From: Sphingomonas sanguinis
GTDB lineage: Bacteria; Pseudomonadota; Alphaproteobacteria; Sphingomonadales; Sphingomonadaceae
Assembly: GCF_019297835.1 (NCBI RefSeq)
Contig: NZ_CP079203.1
Span: 3,090,501 to 3,154,500, forward strand
Length of the DNA: 64,000 nucleotides
Direction: 5' to 3'
Below, in pieces: positions 8,885 to 17,374 of the stretch (the first letter of the stretch is position 1; every line of letters starts with the position of its first letter). The translations under genes were made by a program, and so were the position numbers. Below the pieces are notes generated by a model that was not told the origin of the DNA, ran no database searches, and saw only the letters and a list, made by a program, of their open reading frames with translations.

Positions 8885-9889
8885 ATGCATGGATGGATCA
8901 TACTCGACAAGCCGCTGGGGCTCGGCTCGACGCAAGGGGTGAGCGCGGTGAAGCGGTGCTTGCGCCAGGGCGGCTATGGCAAGGGCATCAAGGTCGGACA
9001 TGGCGGCACGCTCGATCCGCTGGCAACCGGTGTCCTGCCGATCGCGGTGGGCGAGGCGACCAAACTCGCCGGGCGGATGCTCGACAGCGACAAGGTATAT
9101 GACTTCACCATCCGTTTCGGCGAGCAGACCTCGACGCTGGATGCGGAAGGTGAGGTCATCGCGACCAGCGACGTCCGCCCGACGCGCGAGGCGCTGGAGG
9201 CGATGCTGCCGCGCTTCACCGGGCCGATCGAGCAGGTCCCGCCCGCCTATTCGGCGCTCAAGATCGATGGCGAGCGGGCCTACGACCTCGCGCGTGCCGG
9301 GGAAGAGGTGGTGCTGGCGAGTCGCGCGGTGACGATTCATTCGCTCATATCCTCCCCGGCACGGGGAGGGGGACCGTTCGCGCCAGCGAATGGTGGAGGG
9401 GGAGAGCCGCTGGGCAAGTCCCTTGGGGAAGCCCCCCTCCACCATCCTTCGGATGGTCCCCCTCCCCGTGCCGGGGAGGAGCTTCAAGACATCACCCTCA
9501 CCGCCCACGTCTCGAAGGGCACGTATATCCGCTCCCTCGCGCGCGACATCGCGCTGGCGCTCGGCACAGTCGGCCATGTCACCATGCTCCGCCGGACCAA
9601 GGCAGGGCCGTTCACCCTGGCCCCGGCGATATCGCTGGACAAATTGAACGAAATGGGGCAGGCGCGCACCCTTGAACAGATACTCCTGCCGCTGAGGGCG
9701 GGGCTGGACGACATCCCGGCTCTTGCTCTCGACCCCGACCAGGCAGGGGCGCTCCGCCAGGGGCGTGTGCTGGCCGGGATTGCCGTGGACGATGGCCAAT
9801 ATTTCGCGATGCTGGGGGATATCCCGGTGGCGCTGGTGGAGGCGCTGGACGAACAGGTCCGGGTCGTTCGTGGTTTCAACCTCGATTAA
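8885..9889 (+). CDS. truB: tRNA pseudouridine(55) synthase TruB with in-frame repeat insertion
   Basis: Makes pseudouridine 55 in the T-loop of tRNAs. The catalytic aspartate is Asp44 in GHGGTLDPLATGV; KIDGERAYDLARAGE and SKGTYIRSLARDIA are further TruB signatures. The protein is 334 residues, longer than the usual roughly 300, because bases 9349-9481 are a palindromic repeat read in frame as about 44 Gly/Pro-rich residues (around 156-199) placed just before the SKGTYIRS strand. The rest of the enzyme is intact, so activity is probably kept. It lies upstream of rpsO, as in many bacteria. Confidence 0.93.
   Translation: MHGWIILDKPLGLGSTQGVSAVKRCLRQGGYGKGIKVGHGGTLDPLATGVLPIAVGEATKLAGRMLDSDKVYDFTIRFGEQTSTLDAEGEVIATSDVRPTREALEAMLPRFTGPIEQVPPAYSALKIDGERAYDLARAGEEVVLASRAVTIHSLISSPARGGGPFAPANGGGGEPLGKSLGEAPLHHPSDGPPPRAGEELQDITLTAHVSKGTYIRSLARDIALALGTVGHVTMLRRTKAGPFTLAPAISLDKLNEMGQARTLEQILLPLRAGLDDIPALALDPDQAGALRQGRVLAGIAVDDGQYFAMLGDIPVALVEALDEQVRVVRGFNLD
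9349..9481. repeat. Palindromic repeat element inserted in frame in truB
   Basis: The ends are near-perfect inverted copies (about 9350-9375 and 9455-9480), each itself a small hairpin of the CCTCCCC-loop-GGGGAGG type. The centre matches the intergenic element at 55434-55563: both contain a GCCGCT-to-GTCC stretch followed by GAGGAAGC- or GGGGAAGC-type sequence and a C-run. This shows it is a copy of a mobile-looking repeat family rather than native truB sequence. Confidence 0.85.
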
Positions 9890-9901
9890 GAAAGGATCAC
9901 G

Positions 9902-10171
9902 ATGTCGATCACCGCTGAACGCCGCCAGGAAATCATCAAGGATCATGCCCGCGCCGAGGGTGACACGGGTTCGCCCGAAGTCCAGGTCGCGATCCTGACC
10001 CAGCGTATTCAGAACCTGACCGAGCACTTCAAGACCCACGCGAAGGACAACCATTCGCGTCGCGGCCTGCTGATGCTGGTCAACAAGCGCCGCTCGCTGC
10101 TCGACTATCTGCGTCACAAGGATGGCGACCGCTATCTGGCGTTGATCGCCAAGCTCGGCCTGCGCAAGTAA
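9902..10171 (+). CDS. rpsO: 30S ribosomal protein S15
   Basis: An 89-residue S15, which binds 16S rRNA early in central-domain assembly. The full family sequence is present: [35 protein letters not shown] and [20 protein letters not shown]. It starts 12 bases after truB with GAAAGGA upstream and is followed by a strong intrinsic terminator, then pnp. The rpsO-pnp pair is conserved in proteobacteria. Confidence 0.98.
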   Translation: MSITAERRQEIIKDHARAEGDTGSPEVQVAILTQRIQNLTEHFKTHAKDNHSRRGLLMLVNKRRSLLDYLRHKDGDRYLALIAKLGLRK

Positions 10172-10194
10172 GCCACGGGCGATACGCCACGAGA

Positions 10195-10226
10195 AAGGGC
10201 ACTCCCATCGGGGGGTGCCCTTTTTT
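10195..10226 (+). terminator. Intrinsic terminator after rpsO
   Basis: A GC-rich stem (GGGCACTCCC pairing with GGGGTGCCC) followed by six T at 10221-10226, 24 bases after the rpsO stop. In other bacteria part of the transcription reads through into pnp at this point. Confidence 0.9.
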
Positions 10227-10302
10227 GTTGGCTGGTGTATGAAGCACCGGGCCGACCGGATGCGCGCAAGGGCGCTCATCCCCAAAGCCCCTATGTCATG
10301 AA

Positions 10303-10405
10303 ACCCGTCGAACGCGGCGGGTAGGATCGGAGGATCGGCAATTCGGCCGAACTCCAGAGCCAATCTTGGCTCAACCCATAGGCCCCGGCGGGATAGGCCC
10401 GTCGG
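10303..10405 (+). promoter_or_regulatory. Structured pnp leader with three consecutive stem-loops
   Basis: Three hairpins occur in the 190-base rpsO-pnp gap: 10303-10322 (arms ACCCGTCG and CGGCGGGT), 10357-10372 (GAGCCA and TGGCTC) and 10385-10405 (CCGGCGGG and CCCGTCGG). The last ends four to five bases before the GAAGGA ribosome binding site of pnp. In Escherichia coli the pnp leader is an RNase III/PNPase autoregulation target; a similar role here is inferred from position and structure only. Confidence 0.5.
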
Positions 10406-10420
10406 AGTGAAGGATATTCC

Positions 10421-12754
10421 ATGTTCAATACCAAGAAAGTGGCCATCGAGTGGGGCGGCAAGACGCTGACCCTCGAAACCGGCAAGGTGGCCCGTCAGGC
10501 CGACGGCGCGGTGATCGCGACGCTGGGCGAGACGGTCGTGCTGTGCGCCGTGACGGCCGCGAAGAATGTGAAGGAAGGGCAGGACTTCTTCCCGCTCACC
10601 GTTCACTATCAGGAGAAGTTCTCGTCGGCGGGCCGTATCCCCGGCGGTTTCTTCAAGCGCGAGCGCGGCGCGACCGAGCGTGAGACGCTGATCAGCCGCC
10701 TGATCGACCGTCCGATCCGCCCGCTGTTTCCCGAGGGTTTCTACAACGAGATCAACTGCATCTGCCAGGTGCTCTCGTACGATGGCGAGAACGAGCCGGA
10801 CATCCTGGCGCTGGTCGCCGCGTCGGCCGCGCTCACCATTTCGGGCGTGCCGTTCATGGGCCCGATCGGCGCGGCGCGCGTCGGTTATGTCGATGGCGAG
10901 TATCAGCTGAACCCGACCGACGCCGAGGCGCTGGCCGGTGACCTGGACCTGGTCGTCGCCGCCACACACGACGCGGTGATGATGGTCGAGTCGGAAGCCA
11001 AGGAACTGTCCGAGGAAGTGATGCTGGGCGCCGTCATGTTCGCGCACAAGGCATCGCAGCAGATCATCGACGCGATCATCGACCTGGCCGAGCAGGCCGC
11101 GAAGGATCCGTGGGAGCTGAAGGTCGGCGACGACCAGAAGGCGGTCAAGGCCGAGCTGAAGAAGCTGGTCGGCAAGGACATCACCGCGGCCTACAAGCTG
11201 ACCGACAAGCAAGCGCGCCAGACCGCGCTGGGCGAGGCGCGCGCCAAGGCGAAGGCCGCCATGGCCGACCGTACGCCGCAGGAGCAGCTGGTCGCCGCCA
11301 AGCTGGTCAAGAAGCTGGAAGCCGAGATCGTCCGTACCGCGATCCTGAAGGACGGCCGCCGCATCGACGGTCGCTCGACCACCCAGATCCGTCCGATCGA
11401 GGCCGAGGTCCACTTCCTGCCGCGTTCGCACGGCTCGGCGCTGTTCACGCGCGGCGAGACCCAGACGATCGCGACCACGACGCTGGGCACCCGCGACGCG
11501 GAGCAGATGATCGACGGTCTGAACGGCCTGTCGTACCAGCACTTCATGCTGCACTATAACTTCCCGCCCTATTCGGTCGGCGAAGTGGGCCGCTTCGGCG
11601 CGCCGGGCCGTCGCGAGATCGGCCATGGCAAGCTGGCCTGGCGTGCGCTGCACCCGGTGCTGCCGTCGAAGGAGGAATTCCCCTACACCATCCGCGTGAC
11701 CAGCGACATCACCGAGTCGAACGGCTCGTCGTCGATGGCCACCGTCTGCGGCGGCTCGCTGTCGCTGATGGATGCGGGCGTTCCGCTGAAGCGTCCGGTC
11801 TCGGGCATCGCCATGGGCCTGATCCTGGAAGGCAAGGACTTCGCCGTCCTGTCGGATATCCTGGGTGACGAAGATCACCTGGGCGACATGGACTTCAAGG
11901 TCGCCGGCACCTCCGAGGGCATCACCTCGCTCCAGATGGACATCAAGATCGCCGGTATCACCGAGGAGATCATGAAGGTCGCGCTGGCACAGGCCAAGGA
12001 AGGCCGTGCGCACATCCTGGGCGAGATGAACAAGGCGCTGGGCGAGACCCGCACCGAGCTGTCGGCCCATGCCCCGCGCATCGAGACGATGACGATCGAC
12101 AAGTCGAAGATCCGCGACGTGATCGGCACCGGCGGCAAGGTGATCCGCGAGATCGTCGCCACCACCGGCGCCAAGGTCGACATTGACGACGAGGGCGTGA
12201 TCAAGATCAGCTCGTCGGACGGTTCGCAGATCGAAGCCGCGATGAACTGGATCAAGGGCATCGTCGAAGAGGCCGAGGTCGGCAAGATCTACAACGGCAA
12301 GGTCGTCAACCTGGTCGATTTCGGTGCGTTCGTGAACTTCATGGGCGGCAAGGACGGTCTGGTCCACGTCTCGGAGATCAAGAACGAGCGCGTCGAGAAG
12401 GTCTCGGACGTCCTGACCGAAGGCCAGGAAGTCAAGGTCAAGGTCCTGGAGATCGATCCGCGCGGCAAGGTCCGCCTGTCGATGCGCGTCGTCGACCAGG
12501 AAACCGGCGCCGAGCTGGAGGACAACCGTCCGGCCCGCGAACCGCGTGAACCGCGCGGCGATCGTGGCCCGCGCGGCGACCGTGAAGGCGGTCGCGGTCC
12601 GCGCCGTGACGGCGGTGATCGTGGTGATCGCGGCGGCGAAGGCCGTGGCGGTCCGCGTCGCGACCGCGGCGACCGTCCCCGTCGTGAAGGTGGCGAGCAG
12701 GCCGGTTCGTCCGAATTCGCCGCTCCGGCCTTCCTGACCGGCGATCGCGACTGA
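10421..12754 (+). CDS. pnp: Polyribonucleotide nucleotidyltransferase (PNPase)
   Basis: A 777-residue phosphorolytic 3'-5' exoribonuclease of the RNA degradosome. Two RNase PH-like halves ([20 protein letters not shown] in the first, [20 protein letters not shown] in the second) flank a helical domain. A KH domain ([12 protein letters not shown] near residue 568) and an S1 domain (from about residue 620, [20 protein letters not shown]) follow. The last 70 residues are an Arg/Gly/Asp-rich tail with REPRGDRG- and [12 protein letters not shown] repeats, likely disordered and RNA- or partner-binding. Confidence 0.97.
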   Translation: MFNTKKVAIEWGGKTLTLETGKVARQADGAVIATLGETVVLCAVTAAKNVKEGQDFFPLTVHYQEKFSSAGRIPGGFFKRERGATERETLISRLIDRPIRPLFPEGFYNEINCICQVLSYDGENEPDILALVAASAALTISGVPFMGPIGAARVGYVDGEYQLNPTDAEALAGDLDLVVAATHDAVMMVESEAKELSEEVMLGAVMFAHKASQQIIDAIIDLAEQAAKDPWELKVGDDQKAVKAELKKLVGKDITAAYKLTDKQARQTALGEARAKAKAAMADRTPQEQLVAAKLVKKLEAEIVRTAILKDGRRIDGRSTTQIRPIEAEVHFLPRSHGSALFTRGETQTIATTTLGTRDAEQMIDGLNGLSYQHFMLHYNFPPYSVGEVGRFGAPGRREIGHGKLAWRALHPVLPSKEEFPYTIRVTSDITESNGSSSMATVCGGSLSLMDAGVPLKRPVSGIAMGLILEGKDFAVLSDILGDEDHLGDMDFKVAGTSEGITSLQMDIKIAGITEEIMKVALAQAKEGRAHILGEMNKALGETRTELSAHAPRIETMTIDKSKIRDVIGTGGKVIREIVATTGAKVDIDDEGVIKISSSDGSQIEAAMNWIKGIVEEAEVGKIYNGKVVNLVDFGAFVNFMGGKDGLVHVSEIKNERVEKVSDVLTEGQEVKVKVLEIDPRGKVRLSMRVVDQETGAELEDNRPAREPREPRGDRGPRGDREGGRGPRRDGGDRGDRGGEGRGGPRRDRGDRPRREGGEQAGSSEFAAPAFLTGDRD

Positions 12755-12804
12755 TCCTGGCGCAAGCTGGACCAAGGTTGATCCACACGGGCAAGCATGC
12801 CCTT

Positions 12805-12833
12805 CCATTCCTCCCCTGCCGGGGGAGGAATGG
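12805..12833. repeat. Minimal GC-rich palindrome downstream of pnp
   Basis: CCATTCCTCCCC and GGGGAGGAATGG form a perfect hairpin around a short loop. It matches the terminal hairpin of the larger repeat elements at 9349, 17227, 33346 and 55434, so it looks like a solo end of that family lying before the pnp terminator. Confidence 0.7.
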
Positions 12834-12857
12834 CGAATGTCGATCGGCCCAAAAGAA

Positions 12858-12889
12858 AGGAGGCCCGGAGCGATCCGGGCCTCTTTTTT
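12858..12889 (+). terminator. Intrinsic terminator after pnp
   Basis: GAGGCCCGGA and TCCGGGCCTC pair around a short loop and are followed by six T. It lies about 100 bases after the pnp stop and closes the truB-rpsO-pnp block. From here to the chemoreceptor start at 13061 nothing else was recognised. Confidence 0.92.
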
Positions 12890-13060
12890 ATGCCCCGGTC
12901 CTTGTGGCGGCGCATGTCGGAAAAATAAATGCGCTGCTAAGTCTATGACAGTGCGGTAAATCCTGACTCCAGGCGTCCTAGGCGCGGGTGCTCGCAACAC
13001 CTCCTTAAGCCTGTCTTCCTAAGCTTCTGCCTCTTTTTGTGGACCAGATAGGATAGGTGA

Positions 13061-14452
13061 ATGCTGGCGGTCAGAAACAAGCTAGAATGGCTGGCGACGC
13101 TCTGCAATCATTCGGGCGTCGGACTGTGGGACGCGCTGATCCACAATGGCGATGCGGCCCATGCCAAATCGCGCTGGACCTGGTCGCCCGAGTTTCGGCG
13201 GCTGCTCGGCTATACGTCCCAGGTCGATTTCCCCGATCTGATGACGTCCTGGTCGGACCTGCTGCATCCCGATGACGTCGCGCCGACCTTCGGCGCCTTT
13301 GGCCAGACGCTGGAAACCGGCATCCCCTATTGCGTCACCTACCGCCTGAGGGTGCGGAGCGGCGATTATCGCTGGTTCCAGGCGACCGGCGGCGTGGTGA
13401 AGGGTCGCGACGGCAAGGTGCGACGCGCCAGCGGTTCGCTGGTCGATATCCACACGGCCAAGATGCTGGAGCTGGAGCAGCAGCAGGCCGTCTCGGTGCT
13501 GCTGGAGCGGATGCGGGGGCTGGCCGTCGGGCAGCTGGCGGTTCGCATCGGTGACGATTTCCCCGTGCGCTTCGCGGAGCTGAAGAGCGATTTCAACGCG
13601 GCGATGGATTCGCTGTGCACGACGATCGGCGGCGTTTCGCAGGCGTCGGGCATCATTCGCGGCGGCACGGACGAGGTGCGCTCGGCAGCTGACGATCTGT
13701 CGCGCCGTACCGAGCAGCAGGCCGCCTCGCTGGAGGAAAGCGCTGCGGCGATCGGTGAGATCACCAACACCGTCCGCCGCTCCGCCGAGGATGCGGGCCG
13801 TGCGAACGATCTCGTCGCGCAGGCGCGCAAGGAAGCCACGGAGTCCGACGATGTCGTCGAGCGCACGATCACCGCGATGCGCGGGATCGAGCATACCTCC
13901 AACGAGATCGCCGAAATCATCGGCGTGATCGACGGCATCGCCTTCCAGACCAATCTCCTCGCGCTCAACGCGGGCGTCGAGGCGGCGCGTGCAGGCGATG
14001 CGGGCAAGGGCTTCGCGGTCGTCGCATCCGAAGTGCGCGCGCTGGCGCTCCGCTCCGCCGACGCGGCCAAGGACGTGAAGGCACGGATCACCGCCAGCTC
14101 CGAACAGGTCGGCACCGGCAGCAGGCTGGTGGTCGAAACCGGGCAGTCGCTTCAGCGGATCAGCGGCCGGATCAACGAGATCAGCGGCCTGATGACCGGC
14201 ATGGCCACCAATGCCCGGCAGCAGGCGTCCTCGCTGGAGCAGGTCAACATCGCGATCGGCGAGATGGACGGCGTGACCCAGCAGAATGCCGCGATGGTCG
14301 AGGAAGCGACGGCCCTGTCGCGCCAGCTGGCGGCCGAGGCGGAGCAGCTGAACGCCCAGATTGCGCGGTTCGATGTCGGCCCCTATGGCGGCCCATCGGG
14401 TCAGGCCGGGCGAGCCATGGGCCGTCCCGCCCTGCGCGCGGTCGGTCTGTAA
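13061..14452 (+). CDS. Soluble methyl-accepting chemotaxis protein with N-terminal PAS domain
   Basis: A protein of 463 residues. Residues about 20-135 form a PAS_3-type fold ([50 protein letters not shown]). The C-terminal half is a chemoreceptor signalling domain: the hairpin tip at about residues 285-340 is intact ([35 protein letters not shown]) and should contact CheA/CheW. There are no membrane segments, so it should be a cytoplasmic receptor, possibly sensing redox, energy or a bound ligand. No che genes are in the window; it lies far from the flagellar locus and has its own start (GATAGGTGA upstream). Confidence 0.9.
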   Translation: MLAVRNKLEWLATLCNHSGVGLWDALIHNGDAAHAKSRWTWSPEFRRLLGYTSQVDFPDLMTSWSDLLHPDDVAPTFGAFGQTLETGIPYCVTYRLRVRSGDYRWFQATGGVVKGRDGKVRRASGSLVDIHTAKMLELEQQQAVSVLLERMRGLAVGQLAVRIGDDFPVRFAELKSDFNAAMDSLCTTIGGVSQASGIIRGGTDEVRSAADDLSRRTEQQAASLEESAAAIGEITNTVRRSAEDAGRANDLVAQARKEATESDDVVERTITAMRGIEHTSNEIAEIIGVIDGIAFQTNLLALNAGVEAARAGDAGKGFAVVASEVRALALRSADAAKDVKARITASSEQVGTGSRLVVETGQSLQRISGRINEISGLMTGMATNARQQASSLEQVNIAIGEMDGVTQQNAAMVEEATALSRQLAAEAEQLNAQIARFDVGPYGGPSGQAGRAMGRPALRAVGL

Positions 14453-14476
14453 CGAATACTTCGCTTGAGGGGGGCG

Positions 14477-15472
14477 TCAGCGCGGCGGCGCCGTCGCCCC
14501 CTCATGCGCGCTATAGCCCAGCCGGGCGTGACCCTGCACCGGCCCGGCGACATCGGCGACCAGATAGAGCGGGCGGCGCTTCGACTCGATATAGAGTCGC
14601 CCCAGATATTCGCCGATCATGCCCAGCACGAACATCTGCACCGCGCCCAGGATGACGGTGACGAGCATGGTCGAGGTCCAGCCCTGCACCGCCGATCCGG
14701 TCAGCCAGCCGATCGCGATATAGACGATCAGCAACAGCGACGCTGCCGTCAGCGCCAGGCCGATATGGCTGGCCCAGCGCAGGGGCGCGGTGGAGAAACC
14801 GGTAACGGCGTCGAAGGCGAGCGCGATCATCTTGCCCAGCGGATAATGGGTCTCGCCTGCATGACGTTCGGCCCGGTCATAAGGGAAGGGGACCTGTCGG
14901 AAGCCGACCCAGGCGACCATGCCGCGAATGAAGCGCGCCTGTTCGGGCAGCGATTGCAGCGCGTCGAGCGCGCGACGGCTCATCAGTCGGAAATCGCCGG
15001 TGTCGAGCGGGATCGGCGTGTCGGTCAGCCGGTCGAGCATCCGGTAGAAGACCGCCGCCGTCGCCTTTTTGAACAGCGTTTCCCCGGCACGCTTGCGGCG
15101 CACCGCATAGACCACGTCCGCCCCCTGCGCCGCCATGGTCGCGCGCATCTCGGTCAGCAGTTCGGGCGGGTCCTGAAGATCGGCGTCGATGATCAGGATC
15201 TGCTCGCCCGCGCACAGGTCGAGGCCTGCGGTCAGCGCCAGCTGGTGGCCGTGATTGCGCGACAGGTTGATCGCCACCAGATGCGGATCGGCGGCGGCCA
15301 GCCGCTGCATCACCGGCCAGCTGTCGTCGCGCGAGCCGTCGTTGATGAGGACGATCTCATAATCCTCGCCCACCGCTGCCCGCGCCGCGCCCGAGATGCG
15401 CGCGTGGAGCACGTCCAGACAGGCGGCTTCGTTATAGCAGGGGACGACGACGGACAGGGCAGGGCGCTTCAT
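14477..15472 (-). CDS. Family 2 glycosyltransferase with two C-terminal membrane segments
   Basis: A protein of 331 residues. The GT-A domain opens LSVVVPCYNEAACLDVLHAR, with LINDGSRDDSW and the metal-binding LIIDADLQDPPEL near residue 100. Two hydrophobic helices (about residues 237-257 and 267-291) close it. This is the architecture of GtrB/DPM1-like enzymes that move a sugar from a nucleotide donor onto polyprenyl phosphate at the inner membrane for later glycan modification. No matching flippase or acceptor gene is adjacent, so the sugar and final glycan are unknown. It ends in the gap after the chemoreceptor, convergent with it. Confidence 0.88.
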   Translation of the reverse strand: MKRPALSVVVPCYNEAACLDVLHARISGAARAAVGEDYEIVLINDGSRDDSWPVMQRLAAADPHLVAINLSRNHGHQLALTAGLDLCAGEQILIIDADLQDPPELLTEMRATMAAQGADVVYAVRRKRAGETLFKKATAAVFYRMLDRLTDTPIPLDTGDFRLMSRRALDALQSLPEQARFIRGMVAWVGFRQVPFPYDRAERHAGETHYPLGKMIALAFDAVTGFSTAPLRWASHIGLALTAASLLLIVYIAIGWLTGSAVQGWTSTMLVTVILGAVQMFVLGMIGEYLGRLYIESKRRPLYLVADVAGPVQGHARLGYSAHEGATAPPR

Positions 15473-15506
15473 GACGCCGCCGGTTTAGCGGCGTCGAAGC
15501 CGTCCG

Positions 15507-16922
15507 TCACCCATTCACGACCAGCTTGACCAAACGACCCGGTACCAGCGCTTGTTCCGGGGCGAGGCCGTTCAGCGTGATGAAGCGTTCGCGCTTGTAA
15601 TCGGGAAAGGCCATGCGCGCCGACAGGCTGTCGATCGTGTCGCCCTGACGGACGGTGACGATGCTGATTTTCTTGCCGCGAATGCCGTTGGCTTCGGCGG
15701 TGGAGAGCGGCGCGACCGAGGCGAGCAGCGGCTGGAACGGCCCGATGCCCGCCCCTGCGGGCGTGACCAGCGTGAAGGTATAGGTCGCCGAGGGGAAGCG
15801 GTACGCGACCACCGTGGCATCCACCGCGCGGTTGTTGGCGGCGGCGCGGGTCGTGACCCAGGCATAGGGAATGCCGTTCGCGGTGCCGTTCTGAAGCTGG
15901 CCCGAGGGGGTGCCGGTGCCAAGCTGGCCGAAGCGCTGGGTGATCGCCTGACCCAGGTCGCTGCCCTGCGCCAGCCGCATCTCGGCCTGTCCGCCCTGGC
16001 CGACGATCGTCACCGCGTCGCTGCCATTGGCGATGGCATAGCCATTGGGGGCGGTGAATTTCAGCTTGAGGCCGGGATGGCGGAAGGTCTGGCCGTCGAC
16101 AATGCCTTCCTTGGGATCGTCGCCATAAGGCATGCCATCGAGCATCCGCAGATAGGCGGTGTCCTGCGGCGGGGTGGTCTCTGGGCGGCCGGTCTGCTTG
16201 GCGAGGGCGGCGGCGCGGCGCACGCGGTCGGCGCTGTTCGGGTGGGTCGAAGCCCAGGTGGGGATGGCGTTGGCGTCCTTGCCCGCCGTGCGTGCGGCGA
16301 GGTCGCTCGACGCCGCCAGCGAGGCGAGCATGTCGGCCGAGGCATAAGGATCGTACCCGGCGGCGGTCATGTAGCGGATGCCCAGCCCGTCGGCCTGATA
16401 TTCCTGATCGCGGCCATATTTCAGCGTGTAGAGCTGCGCGCCGGTGCCGACCAATTGCGTCGCGATATTGCTGCCGGTCAGCAGCCCCGCACCCGCCGCC
16501 AGGATCGATCCGATGGTCGAGCGGGTGTTGCGGCTCTGCGAATGGCGGGCGGCGACATGGCCGACCTCATGGCCCAGCACCGAGGCCAGCTCGGCCTCCG
16601 AATTCATCAGCGCGAGAAGCTGGCGGGTGACATAGATATAGCCGCCGGGGATGGCGAAGGCGTTCTCGACCGGCGAATTGAGCGTGGTGACGGTGAAGTC
16701 GCCTTGCGCGTTGGATAGGCCCGACTGGACCGCGACGCGCTTGCCAACCCGCTCGACGAACGCGGCCTGCGGGCCGGTGTAGCGGCCGCCATATTGCTTG
16801 ACGAGTTCGGGATTGGCCTGCGCCCCTTGCGCCTTGTCGGAGGCCGAGATGGAGCGCGTGGTCTGCGCCGCTACGGGGGCAGCAACAAGCGCGAGCATGG
16901 CGGCGGCGGTGGCGAAACGCAT
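15507..16922 (-). CDS. Secreted M48 family zinc metalloprotease with C-terminal LysM-like region
   Basis: A protein of 471 residues. The signal peptide MRFATAAAMLALVAAPVAAQ is followed by an M48 domain with zinc site HEVGH (His118, Glu119, His122) and the downstream QEYQADGLGIRYM, supplying the third ligand. A central region follows that is unlike the protease domain, and the last 60 residues (IVTVRQGDTIDSLSARMAF) look like a LysM-type or M48 C-terminal module. Relatives such as BepA/LoiP act in outer-membrane protein quality control in the periplasm. It lies 34 bases upstream (in transcription) of the glycosyltransferase and may be cotranscribed with it. Confidence 0.9.
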   Translation of the reverse strand: MRFATAAAMLALVAAPVAAQTTRSISASDKAQGAQANPELVKQYGGRYTGPQAAFVERVGKRVAVQSGLSNAQGDFTVTTLNSPVENAFAIPGGYIYVTRQLLALMNSEAELASVLGHEVGHVAARHSQSRNTRSTIGSILAAGAGLLTGSNIATQLVGTGAQLYTLKYGRDQEYQADGLGIRYMTAAGYDPYASADMLASLAASSDLAARTAGKDANAIPTWASTHPNSADRVRRAAALAKQTGRPETTPPQDTAYLRMLDGMPYGDDPKEGIVDGQTFRHPGLKLKFTAPNGYAIANGSDAVTIVGQGGQAEMRLAQGSDLGQAITQRFGQLGTGTPSGQLQNGTANGIPYAWVTTRAAANNRAVDATVVAYRFPSATYTFTLVTPAGAGIGPFQPLLASVAPLSTAEANGIRGKKISIVTVRQGDTIDSLSARMAFPDYKRERFITLNGLAPEQALVPGRLVKLVVNG

Positions 16923-17374
16923 CGGTGACGGACTCCCTGTTCGCGCTTTTCAAAGCGTGTGGCGGGCGTGGGTTCCAGCTTTTTGTTACGGAGGCGTCAT
17001 TTTGGCTTCATGGTTTCCGTTCCCCGGCGAAGGCCGGGGCCCAGTCTCCTCGACGTCGATAGCGCGCGAAACGATGCGGGGGAGGCACCGGTCTTGCGCC
17101 TTCGATTCTTCACCGCAACTGGGCCCCGGCCTTCGCCGGGGAACGAAAGAATTGGTTCGCGCAGAGGCGCGGAGGTGTCTGCCCCGTCGCAGATGCAACT
17201 GCCCCCAACAGTCTTGGTTTCATAATTTCCTCCCCTGCAAGGGGAGGGGGACCAGCGAAGCTGGTGGAGGGGTGTCACCCTCTTGATAGCGGGATACCCC
17301 TCCGTCAGGGCTTCGCCCTGCCACCTCCCCTGCAAGGGGAGGAATAGATTTTGCGAGGAATGCGCAGCCCGCCC
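16923..17374. repeat. Gene-free region with two repeat modules
   Basis: No credible gene in 452 bases. First module: inverted copies at 17019-17045 and 17118-17144 (core CCCCGGCGAAGGCCGGGG), followed by TTCGCGCAGAGGCGCGGAGG at 17156-17175; the same building blocks occur nested at 7344-7569. Second module: hairpins at 17227-17248 and 17324-17344 (each CCTCCCCTGCAAGGGGAGG), bracketing inverted CACCC/GGGTG-rich sequence, which belongs to the palindromic family also found in truB. Confidence 0.85.

Noticed and set aside
8831..13000. A 1389-codon open frame on the minus strand
   Set aside because: It lies opposite truB, rpsO and pnp, which are unmistakable; the open frame follows from GC-rich codon use, and its sequence is low-complexity with no domain.
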